DNA from: Billgrantia montanilacus
GTDB taxonomy: Bacteria > Pseudomonadota > Gammaproteobacteria > Pseudomonadales > Halomonadaceae
Length of the DNA: 64,000 bases
Reading direction: 5' to 3'
NCBI RefSeq assembly: GCF_003336675.1
Contig: NZ_QPII01000020.1
Span: forward strand, 17,747 to 81,746
Position numbers and translations under genes: made by a program. This document shows, in pieces, positions 34,415 through 43,263 of this stretch (position 1 is its first letter; each line of letters starts with the position of its first letter). Under the pieces are notes generated by a model. That model saw only the letters and a program-made list of their open reading frames with translations, was not told the DNA's origin and did no database searches.

Positions 34415-35272
34415 ATGTCAGATGACGAAGCAATGAAGCATCCTGCTCCATTTTTGAAGGTCAGAGTGTCAGACTTTGAAGCTGAACCATGGCTTGTCGC
34501 TATGTGTGCCGGTTATGAAAATGGAGAATGGCGAGAAGATCAGTTGATTGAGCATGCAATGGAATGGCTACCAGAGTTTTCCTTAAAGTATAGCGAATGT
34601 GTTTCGTTAGGAGCTCACAACGCAGTGAAGCTTTTAAGAAAAGCCGCTAAAGCGCTTTATAAAACTGAGAAGTTTAAGAGTCGAGGAGAGTTTGGAGAGC
34701 TTTTCCTTCATATGATTCTGAGGCAGGTGTACGGTACAATACCAGCGATTTGTAAAATGCACTACAAAGATTCTCGAAATGACACTGTTAAAGGTTTTGA
34801 TTGTGTGCATGTTGTTTCCAAAGACGATGAGCTAGAGCTTTGGATTGGAGAGGTCAAATTTTATAAAGAAATAACATCTGCAATAAGAGATGTTGTAAAA
34901 GAACTCCATGAGCATACAGAAAGGGACTATCTTCGTGACGAGTTTGTTGCCATTACAAACAAGATTGATGAGACGTGGCCTCACTCCGAAAGGTTAAAGA
35001 AGCTACTTGATGAAAATGCTTCACTAGACGATGTTTTTGACTCTGTGGCGATCCCTGTTCTTCTAACTTATGATAGCAAAACAATCAATGGTCATAAAAA
35101 GATAACTAAGGCATTCGAGGTTGAGTTTGAAAAGGAAATTCGACAGAATTTTGATAAGTTTGTAGAAAAAGAGATCCCTGAGTGCATAAATGTAAGTCTA
35201 ATATTGCTGCCGCTTAGGTCAAAAGAAGATCTTCAGAGCAAGCTGCATGGAGAGTTACAATTATGGAGCTAA
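34415..35272 (+). CDS. hamA: Cassette 6: HamA, DUF1837 nuclease-like effector of a Hachiman system
   Basis: 285 residues. The core GEFGELFLHMILRQVYGTIP, then KGFDCVHVV (~residues 126-134) and LWIGEVKFYK (~142-151), gives the E...D...ExK pattern of a PD-(D/E)xK nuclease, as in DUF1837/HamA proteins. Ten-base overlap with a helicase gene on the same strand matches the hamA-hamB order. In Hachiman, HamA is the DNase effector held in check by HamB. Start ATG with AAAAGGAA upstream. Identified from memory of the family; a profile search would settle it. Confidence 0.8.
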   Translation: MSDDEAMKHPAPFLKVRVSDFEAEPWLVAMCAGYENGEWREDQLIEHAMEWLPEFSLKYSECVSLGAHNAVKLLRKAAKALYKTEKFKSRGEFGELFLHMILRQVYGTIPAICKMHYKDSRNDTVKGFDCVHVVSKDDELELWIGEVKFYKEITSAIRDVVKELHEHTERDYLRDEFVAITNKIDETWPHSERLKKLLDENASLDDVFDSVAIPVLLTYDSKTINGHKKITKAFEVEFEKEIRQNFDKFVEKEIPECINVSLILLPLRSKEDLQSKLHGELQLWS

Positions 35273-37377
35273 GTCTTCTGATCGAAAAGCTAAAAGATTC
35301 AAGTGTTATCGAAAGGGAATCCTTTTCGATTGCCAAATCATTAGCGAATATCTACAACAATTCAGATTCTCAGTCTATATCAAAGGCGCAAGAATATATT
35401 TTGAGAGCGATGGATAAATATGAATATTTTGGCGATTCCAAAGTAGTTATTGATTCCTTGGCAAGGGAGCTTGGCCTTTTCCCTTACTTAAAGATGGAAA
35501 GCCTAAATATACGTGATATGTTGGCAGCCGAGGCGCACAGGATTTCAATTGGAAAAGAAGATATATATTTCCATGGCCCGCAGGCAGAAGTTTATTACAA
35601 GATTATTGGTGGTCAGAGTGTCGTGCTAAGCGCGCCCACAAGCTTCGGGAAGAGTTTAATCATAGATGCACTTATAGCTAGTGAAAGATTTTCAAATATT
35701 GTAATTGTCGTTCCTACAATATCCTTAATAGATGAGACGCGTCGAAGATTATCTAAGTTTAGTCCTGAATTCAAAATTGTAACACACTCACTTCAGTCTA
35801 AAGGCGAAAAAAATATTTTTGTTTTAACTCAAGAGCGTGTCCTAGAAGAAGATTTCATTGACAAGGTTGATTTTTTTGTTATTGACGAATTTTACAAGCT
35901 AAGTCCTTGGGCTGATGGTGGAAATAGATGCTCATTGCTGAATGAAGCTTTTTATAGGCTTTATAAAAAATGTTCTCACTTTTATATGTTGGGCCCTAAT
36001 ATTCAAGGCGTGGCTGGCGACTTTATAGAGAATGTTAGATTTGAGTTTATTAAGTTTAGCTTTAGTACCGTTGTTACCGAATTTCATGACCTCACCTCAA
36101 CTGAAAAGGAGGATGTTTTATCCGAGTTATGCGAATCAATTGATGGCCAAACGATCGTTTTCTGTAGTTCACCAGCTAGAGCAAATTCAGCCGCAGAGTT
36201 AATGGCAAGCAATATACATTTTGAAGGGGAGGAGGAAGCACTAAACCTTGCAGATTGGATATCTGAAAATTACCATGCGGACTGGGTTTTAACAAATGCT
36301 CTGAGATGTGGTGTTGGGATACATCACGCGAGAATTCCACGCAGCGTATCTCAGTACATAGTAGATCTTTTTAATACCGGAAAGATAAAGTTCTTAGTAT
36401 GTACATCTACCTTGATTGAAGGGGTAAATACGGCCACAAAAAACATCGTATGCTATGACAATAAAATAAATAGAACAAATATTAACTTCTTTACTTTTAA
36501 TAATATAGCTGGCCGAAGTGGTCGGATGTTTAAGCACTTTATAGGGAATGTATATCTATTAGCTGCTCCGCCAACTGAACAACTGCCATTTGTAGATATC
36601 CCTATATATTCTCAGGGGGCAGATGCACCAGAATCACTACTAGTAAATATGGATGAAAAGGATCTTACTCAGCAGTCGAGAGATAGGATAAAGTCAATTA
36701 CCGAGCAGAATTATTTAGATCTTAAAACAATTCGCGGTAACAAGACGGTTGAGCCTGCCCTGCAAATTGATTTCGCGATTTTACTGGACAAAAATTATGA
36801 AGTTTGGATTAATCAACTTCTTTGGAAAGGGTATCCTAGTTACGACCAGCTTAAATTCATGTGCAGCCTAATTTGGGATATATTTGATGGGGCCAGGGTC
36901 GGCAATAGAAGCGTATTCTCTGCCTCTCAACTTGCTTTTAAGATAAGTGAATTATCCATGAGAAAGCCAATAAGTCAGTTAATTGAAGAGGCGCTAGCTT
37001 ACAAACCTGACGAAAAAGTCGATATCATTATTAGTAGAATATTGGATTTTAGGCGGCTTTGGGCAAACTTTCATTTCCCTCGGTTATTAAGAGCAATAGA
37101 GTCGATTGTGAATAGCGTCCAAAGGGCAAGAGGAGCTAATAAATTTTGTGACTATAGTGCCTACTCCATCATGGTCGAGAACTATTTTTTCGATCCTTCC
37201 CTGGTTGCCTTGGAGGAATATGGTTTGCCAATCGAAGTTTCTTCTAAATTTGAATCAGCACTATCTCATGAAGGTGACTTAGATAAGGCGCTTATTGCAT
37301 TAAAAAATATCGGTGATTCCTATGGTTTATCTGAGGTCGATCGAAGATTTGTGATACGAGCACAAGTGGGCATTTAA
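35263..37377 (+). CDS. hamB: Cassette 6: HamB, DEAD/DEAH-type superfamily 2 helicase of a Hachiman system
   Basis: 704 residues. Motif I SAPTSFGKS (123-131), Ia VVPTISLIDETRRRL, motif II as DEFY (208-211), motif IV-like TIVFCSSPARANSAAEL, motif V CTSTLIEGVNT (~380-390) and motif VI AGRSGRM (~413-419). The C-terminal ~250 residues match no domain I know. In Hachiman the helicase senses phage DNA and releases the HamA nuclease. The stop codon lies in the attC6 R'' box, so both genes share one cassette of about 3.07 kb. Confidence 0.82.
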   Translation: MELSLLIEKLKDSSVIERESFSIAKSLANIYNNSDSQSISKAQEYILRAMDKYEYFGDSKVVIDSLARELGLFPYLKMESLNIRDMLAAEAHRISIGKEDIYFHGPQAEVYYKIIGGQSVVLSAPTSFGKSLIIDALIASERFSNIVIVVPTISLIDETRRRLSKFSPEFKIVTHSLQSKGEKNIFVLTQERVLEEDFIDKVDFFVIDEFYKLSPWADGGNRCSLLNEAFYRLYKKCSHFYMLGPNIQGVAGDFIENVRFEFIKFSFSTVVTEFHDLTSTEKEDVLSELCESIDGQTIVFCSSPARANSAAELMASNIHFEGEEEALNLADWISENYHADWVLTNALRCGVGIHHARIPRSVSQYIVDLFNTGKIKFLVCTSTLIEGVNTATKNIVCYDNKINRTNINFFTFNNIAGRSGRMFKHFIGNVYLLAAPPTEQLPFVDIPIYSQGADAPESLLVNMDEKDLTQQSRDRIKSITEQNYLDLKTIRGNKTVEPALQIDFAILLDKNYEVWINQLLWKGYPSYDQLKFMCSLIWDIFDGARVGNRSVFSASQLAFKISELSMRKPISQLIEEALAYKPDEKVDIIISRILDFRRLWANFHFPRLLRAIESIVNSVQRARGANKFCDYSAYSIMVENYFFDPSLVALEEYGLPIEVSSKFESALSHEGDLDKALIALKNIGDSYGLSEVDRRFVIRAQVGI

Positions 37378-37443
37378 CAAATTGCTGCACGGGGAAAAAT
37401 TACTCGCTGCGCTCGCAATTTTCCGGTGAGCAAGGCGTTATAT
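37372..37443 (+). other. attC6
   Basis: R'' ATTTAAC (37372-37378), R' GTTATAT (37437-37443), 72 bases; ATTGC.GCACGGGGAAAA pairs with the TTTTCCGGTGAGCAA side. Confidence 0.92.
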
Positions 37444-37457
37444 GCCAGGGAGTAGTA

Positions 37458-38066
37458 GTGAATAAAGAACTCTTGAATGTTGCGGTAGAAGAAGATATCG
37501 ACGGCGAAGCTGCCGACCAATTGAAAGCCGCTATTGCTTCTTTTGGTCAAGATGCAGAATTCCATGAGATTCCAAGGAGAGGGCCGCAGGCGTCATTGCT
37601 TTTGCTAGGCTTCACCTCCATAGCGTTGGTATTTTGAGGAGCTTTCGTCAAGAAGCTCGGGGACAAGGCGGCGGAAGACTGCTATCCGCATTTTAAAAAT
37701 GCACTTTTGGATGTGTATAAAAAATACTTTGGAAAAGATGCAAAGTATCGGTCGCTAATAGTTACATCATTTGAGAAAAAATCGCCAGGTACGAAATATT
37801 CTTTGATATTGGCTATTTATTGTTTTGGTGTGAATAATGAACGTGTTAAGTTTCTGTATGTAACGGGTTGGAGTCATGAGGAGTTCGAAGAGCCAACATG
37901 TGCGTATATCAAATCCATGGCTGAATTTGTAAATGGAAATGGCGGAGCTGTGTCTAAATTAATATCTGATAACCCAAGTCGTATGCAACCATATTTAATT
38001 GCCTGGAATTCAAGTGAAAAAAAGCTTGTTCGTGTAAATGCTCTGCCAGAGGGTGTCGACATATAA
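37458..38066 (+). pseudogene. Cassette 7: uncharacterised membrane protein gene with in-frame stop
   Basis: From GTG at 37458 one frame runs to 38066 with a single interruption: TGA at 37635-37637 (codon 60), inside a hydrophobic stretch (ASLLLLGFTSIALVF-stop-GAFVKK). A Trp codon there would restore a 202-residue protein with one membrane helix and a soluble C-terminal domain. The part after the stop (from ATG 37707) could be translated alone. Stop codon inside the R'' box of attC7. Family not recognised. Confidence 0.65.
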
Positions 38067-38067
38067 C
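38061..38067 (+). other. attC7, truncated: only the R'' box remains
   Basis: ATATAAC matches the GTTATAT core that opens cassette 7, but no hairpin or GTT core follows; the chromosomal regulator gene starts 31 bases later. The right end of the array has been lost by deletion or rearrangement. Confidence 0.75.
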
Positions 38068-38098
38068 CAGCTGTACAGTGATGGTATTCGCCTGACAT

Positions 38099-41000
38099 AT
38101 GGCCCACACCCGGCAAAGGAACCGAACAGTGATAATCCCCCAAGACGGGCGCTTGCGGCTGGATCGTGAGCGCTTGAAGCAGCATCGCAAGCGGCTGGGC
38201 CTGAGTCAGGAGGCGCTGGCCGAGTACTGTTTTGATCGGCGTTTGTGTGTCTCCATCGCTTCCATCAAGCGGGCGGAGAGTGGCAAGGCGGTGCTCTATC
38301 GTACCGCGCGCCATCTGGCCGAGATCTACGGCGTCGAGGTAGAGGCACTGTCGGCGGAGGCCGAGGAGGCTGCCGTTGTCGCTTCCGACATCAAGGAGAT
38401 GGAGAGCGCCCGCGTGCTGATCCAGTTGCATGCCGTGGCGGCCGACCAGTCGGCCCTGGCGAGCTGTGTTCAGCATTTCGGCGGTAGCCTGGCGGAAGGT
38501 GGCACAGCCCTGTTCGGGCTGCCCCGGGCTTACCGTAGCGACGCTCAGCGTGGTCTGTTGTGCGCCGCCACCCTGGTGGAGCAGGGCGTGGCGAGTAGCG
38601 TTCATCTTCAGGCCGGCCACTGGCCGTCGGCTGAGCCTCCTGTGATTGCGAAGGATTCGAGCGGTGTCTGGGTCGAGCGTGGGGTGGCGGTGCAGTTGGC
38701 TGAGCGCTTCGTTTTCGACGATGAAGGCGGGGAGTGGCTGCGCTATCGCCATCCCCGGGGCGAGGCGCACGAGGCCCGCTTCGATTTGGTGGGGCGCCGG
38801 GTGGAGCTGGGGCAGCTGCAAGCCATCCTGGAGAGTACCCGGGCCTACCAGGCCGGCCATCTGGTCTATATCCGCGGCGTGGCCGGCATCGGCAAGACGC
38901 GCCTCAGCGCCGAGTTTGCCGAAATGGCCGCGGCCCACGCCGATCATCACCAGGCCGAGGTGCTGGACTTCGGTACCCGCGCCGATGAAGGCCCGCTGAT
39001 GCAGCTCACGCGCTCGCTGCTGCAAACGGCCGGCGAGGCGCAGGGTGAGATGAAGGGAGATGCGAAAGGCGAGATGAAGGGAGAGGGGCAGGGGGAGGTT
39101 CTAGCCGAGGCGCAACTGCTCGCCCGCCTGTCAGCGCTACGCCTGCCGACGGATCATGCCATGCTGCTGCGTCCGCTGCTGGGGTTGGCCCAGCCGGAGG
39201 AGGCGCAGTCGCTCTATGCGGCCATGACCCCCGCGACCCGCAGCCAGCGCTTGGTACAGGCGCTGCGCGACGTGCTCCTGGCGCGCTGCATCCATCGCCC
39301 CCAACTGCTGGTGGTGGAGGACCTGCACTGGGCCGACGAGGCGCTGCTGGCCACCCTCACCGGGCTGCTGCAGGAGACCCAGGATGCGCCGGTGATCTGG
39401 CTGTTCACCTCGCGCCTGGAGCAGGACCCGCTGGAGACCCGCCTGCGGCCACAGCTGCCCGAGCTGCCGCTCACGCTGATCGAGCTGCCGCCGCTGCGCG
39501 CCCAGGAGGCCGAGGCCCTGGTGGCCAGCTTCGGCACGGTGCCCGCCGAACACGCCGCTCGCTGCGTGACCCAGGCCCAGGGCAACCCGCTGTTCCTGAC
39601 CCAACTGCTGCTGTTCCACCCTCACCGCAGCTTGCCGGCCAGCCTCGCTAATCTAGTACAGACCAAGCTGGACCAGCTCACCGACCTGGATCGTCGGGCC
39701 ATGTGCATCGCCGCCGTGATGGGGCAGCGCTTCTCCCTGGCCTCGCTGCAGGAGGTGCTGGGTCAGGCCGATTACCAGCCCGAACTGCCCCAGCGCTACA
39801 GCCTGGTTCGCCCGCTGGAAGAGGGCAGTTACCGCTTCGTGCACGACCTGATCCTGCAAGGCATCTACGAAGGCATTCCCAAGATACAGCGCGACCGCCT
39901 GCACCTGCGCCTGGCCGAACTCTACGGCGAGGCGGAACCGGGGCTGCGGGCGCGCCACCTTCACCGGGCGCGCTCGCTGGAGGCGCCGAGTGCGTTCCTG
40001 CAGGCGGTGGCGGCGGAAATGGCCCGCTACCGGCACGAGGAAGCCCTGGCGCTGCTGAAGCAGTGTCGCTCCATCGATTATGCGCCGAAGGATGAGTACC
40101 GGCTGATGCTGCTGCAGGGCCAGGTGGCGATGGCCACCGGGCAGATCCAGGCGGCGCGGGAGCACTTCGAGGCGGCCCGAGCGTTCGCCCAGGAGGAGGG
40201 GCAGCGCATCAGCGCAGACCTGTGGCTGGCCCGGGTGCTGAACATGCTCGATGCGCTGGAGGCGGAGGAAGCGATACTCGATGGCCTGCTGCCCCTGGCC
40301 GAGGCGCTGGAGGACCCCTTGCCCCTGGCCGAGGCGCTCTATCTCAAGGGCAATCTCTATTTCCCCCGCGGTGATTTCGCCACCAGCCGGGCCTATCACA
40401 CCCGCGCCCTGGAGCAGGCCCGCCGTGGCGGCGACGTGCGCACCGAGATCCAGGCCCTGAGCGGGCTTGGCGATGCGCACTATGCCGAGGGGCAGATGCG
40501 CAGCACCCTCGAGCTGTTCGACCACTGCGTGACGCTCTGCCGAACCCATGGCCACGCCGACCTGGAGGCGTCCAACCTGTTCATGCTGGGTACGGCGCGT
40601 ATCTATGCCAACGAGACCGAGGCGGCGCTCGCCGACTGTTTCGATGCCGCCGAGCTGGGCAAGCGGGTCGGCAATCGACGTGCCGAGGTGGTGGCGCGGC
40701 TCACGGCGGGATGGATTCTGATCTCCCAGGGTGACCCCCAGGCGGCGGACGAGCAGATCGAGCAGGCGCTTGCGGTAGCTCGCGGCCTGGGCTCGGGTCG
40801 CTTCGAGGCCTTCCTGCTGGAGAGCCGGGCCCGGGTCGAGCTGATCACCGGGCGGCTGGACGAGGCGCGAGCCAGCATCGAGCGCGCCTGGCAGTTGGTG
40901 GAACAGCATGCGCTGAAGGCCTTTATCGGCCCTTGGGTGCTGGGCACCCGGGCGCTGCTGGAAGACGATCTTGAGACACGCTTGGCGACGTTGCAGCAGG

Positions 41001-41332
41001 GCGAAGCGATATTGGATGCCGGCTGCGTGGGCCACAACGGCTATCGCTTCCTGGTCACCGCGGCGGAGGTCAGCCTGCTCGACCAGCGCCCCGATGCGGC
41101 GCGCCACTATGCCCAGCGACTGACCCAACTGATGGGGGCGGAGCCCTGTGCCTGGGGCGAGCACCACCGGGCCCTGATCGAGGCTCACGCCGACTGGCTG
41201 GAGAACGGCCACGTGCAGGAAAAGGAGAGCGACGACGAGAGCACCCTGGAAGCCTTACGAGCGTGCTGGCACCGTGGCGAAGCCGCTGGCCTGGCGATGA
41301 CGCTGCCTCGTCTGGCTGCCAGTCGGCGCTAG
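38099..41332 (+). CDS. Large HTH / degenerate cyclase / AAA ATPase / TPR regulator
   Basis: 1,077 residues. An XRE-type helix-turn-helix (~20-75, LSQEALAEYCFDRRLCVSIA), a region (~100-200) like a class III adenylate cyclase but without metal-binding aspartates, an AAA/STAND ATPase with Walker A GVAGIGKTR (~260-268) and Walker B LLVVEDLHWAD, and a long C-terminal TPR array. A low-complexity insert near residues 310-330 repeats GEMKG/GEAQG-type units. Such proteins act as signal-integrating transcriptional regulators. The start is the first ATG after the integron boundary. Confidence 0.88.
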   Translation: MAHTRQRNRTVIIPQDGRLRLDRERLKQHRKRLGLSQEALAEYCFDRRLCVSIASIKRAESGKAVLYRTARHLAEIYGVEVEALSAEAEEAAVVASDIKEMESARVLIQLHAVAADQSALASCVQHFGGSLAEGGTALFGLPRAYRSDAQRGLLCAATLVEQGVASSVHLQAGHWPSAEPPVIAKDSSGVWVERGVAVQLAERFVFDDEGGEWLRYRHPRGEAHEARFDLVGRRVELGQLQAILESTRAYQAGHLVYIRGVAGIGKTRLSAEFAEMAAAHADHHQAEVLDFGTRADEGPLMQLTRSLLQTAGEAQGEMKGDAKGEMKGEGQGEVLAEAQLLARLSALRLPTDHAMLLRPLLGLAQPEEAQSLYAAMTPATRSQRLVQALRDVLLARCIHRPQLLVVEDLHWADEALLATLTGLLQETQDAPVIWLFTSRLEQDPLETRLRPQLPELPLTLIELPPLRAQEAEALVASFGTVPAEHAARCVTQAQGNPLFLTQLLLFHPHRSLPASLANLVQTKLDQLTDLDRRAMCIAAVMGQRFSLASLQEVLGQADYQPELPQRYSLVRPLEEGSYRFVHDLILQGIYEGIPKIQRDRLHLRLAELYGEAEPGLRARHLHRARSLEAPSAFLQAVAAEMARYRHEEALALLKQCRSIDYAPKDEYRLMLLQGQVAMATGQIQAAREHFEAARAFAQEEGQRISADLWLARVLNMLDALEAEEAILDGLLPLAEALEDPLPLAEALYLKGNLYFPRGDFATSRAYHTRALEQARRGGDVRTEIQALSGLGDAHYAEGQMRSTLELFDHCVTLCRTHGHADLEASNLFMLGTARIYANETEAALADCFDAAELGKRVGNRRAEVVARLTAGWILISQGDPQAADEQIEQALAVARGLGSGRFEAFLLESRARVELITGRLDEARASIERAWQLVEQHALKAFIGPWVLGTRALLEDDLETRLATLQQGEAILDAGCVGHNGYRFLVTAAEVSLLDQRPDAARHYAQRLTQLMGAEPCAWGEHHRALIEAHADWLENGHVQEKESDDESTLEALRACWHRGEAAGLAMTLPRLAASRR

Positions 41333-42997
41333 CCGCAGGGGATTGACCCTACGCTCCGGTGCCGTCAGCAACAGCGTGACGAGATGCGCTGACTGCTCCA
41401 GGCACTGCTCCTGCAGCCCGGCACCGCGAGTCCAGCCGCCGGCGAACAGCAGCGAGCAACTGTCCTGGTGGCCCTCGAAGTGCCGTCGGGCCGTGGTCTG
41501 GTTGTAGCGCTCGATCTCCGCTTGCGCCTCCAGGCAGTTGGCATCCAGCACATTGTGCTTGAACAGGGTCCAGGCCTTGGCTTCCAGGGCGGCGTCCATC
41601 GGCGGCAGCCGGTCGCGGTAGCCTGCCTCGCCGGGCGCGGTGGCAGCCAGCGCTGCGGGCGCGTCCAGGGGGGAGGACTGCCGCTCGAGCATCTCGCTGC
41701 GGGGAATCCGGTTGAGGTCATCCACCAGGGAGACGAAGTACTGCGGGAGCCCTGCCTGATTGTAGGCGGGGTTCTCGGCATCGTTCTGGTGGCGGTTCGC
41801 CACGTAGTCGATACGGTAGGGGAAGAGGGTGTCCTCGGGGTTGCGCACCTCGCTATTGTAGGTGCGCCACAGGTTGCGATCGGGCGGTAGGCGGGCGGCG
41901 GAGGTGTGACAGACGCTGTAGCTGCGGGTGTAGCGAACCTTGCCGAGGATATGCTGCAGCTCCCGCTGGGTATTGCTCAGGCCGTCGCCGAACGTCAGCA
42001 GCGGCAGGGCGTCTTCGGCATGGGTGGCCATGAACAGCAGGTCGGCCTCCCAGCGGCGTTCGCCGGGATCACGCTCCGTCAGTGTCACGCCCTGGGTCGA
42101 GAGGCTGGCTTCCACTTCGATGCCGCGCAGGATCTGGACGCGGGGGCCCGGCGTATTCGGGTTGGTGATATGCGCGGCCAGGGCCTCCAGCCAGTGCTGG
42201 GCGCCGTGCTCGAAGTAGCGGCGGTCCGGGGGCGAGCCACCCTCCTGAATGCGGTAATACTCGAAGGGGGCCTGGAGCGGCATACCGCCCGGGCCGCGAT
42301 CGTCGGCGAAGTACATGGCCGAGATGCGGGGGTAGTAGATGGTCTGGCGGATACGCTCCAGCCGGGCCGGCAGCTCAGGGTCCTGCCAGTCGATGGGAAC
42401 TCTCAACCTCTCCGCTGCCGCTGCCAGCATCTCGGCGGGGGCGGCGATACAGGCATCGAAGAAGTCATCCAACGTATAGCGCGGCGTAACGCGGCGTTCT
42501 TCCACCAGGGCGATGGCGCTTTGGTGTACCACAGGGATCAGCAACGCCAGCCGGCCTCCATCGACCTTGCTCAACTCATGGGCCGGGTCGCTGACGCCAC
42601 GGAACAGGTCCCTGTCGTCGGTCAGGGCGATGCTCCCGTCACGGCTGAAATAACTCTCGGTATTCTCCAGGGGCTTCATGCGCTCCAGCTCGCCGATCTC
42701 GCCGAGGATCGTGCGCAGGCGGTGGTAGGTGGCCAGGTTGACGTCATTGACCCCCAGGTCGGCCCAGCGGCGGTAGGGCGAGTCGGGCTTTCCCGGATGG
42801 CGCCGACAGCCCAGGTCGACCCACACCGTCTCGGCGTTGCCGCCCAGGGTGGCCTTGCGCTCGAAGATGGTGACCTCGAGCTGTTGGGCGGCCTCGCTGC
42901 CAAACTTTTGCCCGCCGAAACTTTGCAGATAATAGGCCAGCGAGAGGCCGGAGACGCCGCCGCCGATGATGGCGATCCGTAGCGGTGCATGGTCCAT
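41255..42997 (-). CDS. FAD-dependent oxidoreductase (amine oxidase-like fold)
   Basis: 580 residues. N-terminal FAD dinucleotide-binding motif IAIIGGGVSGLSLAYYL and FERKATLGGNAETVW, and a C-terminal FAD motif FAGGWTRGAGLQEQCLEQS. Substrate unknown; resembles flavin amine oxidoreductases and desaturase-like enzymes. ATG at 42997 with GGGAG upstream. The last ~78 bases overlap the 3' end of the convergent regulator; the C-terminal ~25 residues are basic and unlike the rest, so the native stop may have been lost. Confidence 0.82.
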   Translation of the reverse strand: MDHAPLRIAIIGGGVSGLSLAYYLQSFGGQKFGSEAAQQLEVTIFERKATLGGNAETVWVDLGCRRHPGKPDSPYRRWADLGVNDVNLATYHRLRTILGEIGELERMKPLENTESYFSRDGSIALTDDRDLFRGVSDPAHELSKVDGGRLALLIPVVHQSAIALVEERRVTPRYTLDDFFDACIAAPAEMLAAAAERLRVPIDWQDPELPARLERIRQTIYYPRISAMYFADDRGPGGMPLQAPFEYYRIQEGGSPPDRRYFEHGAQHWLEALAAHITNPNTPGPRVQILRGIEVEASLSTQGVTLTERDPGERRWEADLLFMATHAEDALPLLTFGDGLSNTQRELQHILGKVRYTRSYSVCHTSAARLPPDRNLWRTYNSEVRNPEDTLFPYRIDYVANRHQNDAENPAYNQAGLPQYFVSLVDDLNRIPRSEMLERQSSPLDAPAALAATAPGEAGYRDRLPPMDAALEAKAWTLFKHNVLDANCLEAQAEIERYNQTTARRHFEGHQDSCSLLFAGGWTRGAGLQEQCLEQSAHLVTLLLTAPERRVNPLRLAPTGSQTRQRHRQASGFATVPARS

Positions 42998-43263
42998 GAT
43001 GGTGCTCCCTGAGGTGACGATTGCCTCAAGGATCAACCAAGCGCGCGTCGCGACCAAGGGGGTAACATCAGCTGATACCGAAGTGATCCGTTGCGTACTG
43101 TCACTCGCTTCGACGCGCCCTGCAGCTGGAACGCGTGGTACCAGCAGGGGATAAGCCTATCCAAGGTGAAACCAGGTTCGATGTGGCCGCGCGTCAGCAT
43201 GACCTCACTCTGCGACCGATAAGAGCCTGGCCTGCACCCTGCCTTTCAGCTGGTTCCTGCCTA

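Larger units (their letters stand above)
30204..38067 (+). mobile_element. Integron cassette array without integrase (CALIN), seven cassettes
   Basis: Six full attC sites (30900, 31622, 32366, 33265, 34304 and 37372 starts) and one truncated attC alternate with AT-rich genes, all on the plus strand. Each cassette's 5' core is the exact reverse complement of the R'' core of its own attC: GTTATAT/ATATAAC, GTTATCT/AGATAAC, GTTAGAT/ATCTAAC, GTTACGT/ACGTAAC, GTTAGGC/GCCTAAC, GTTAAAT/ATTTAAC, GTTATAT/ATATAAC. This is what excision and re-insertion of individual cassettes predicts. No tyrosine recombinase of the IntI type is encoded in the window. The left edge is taken at 30204; the right edge ends inside attC7. 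Confidence 0.92.

Noticed and set aside
30000..38100. A prophage or ICE remnant
   Set aside because: No phage structural, integrase or conjugation gene; attC structure explains the block fully.
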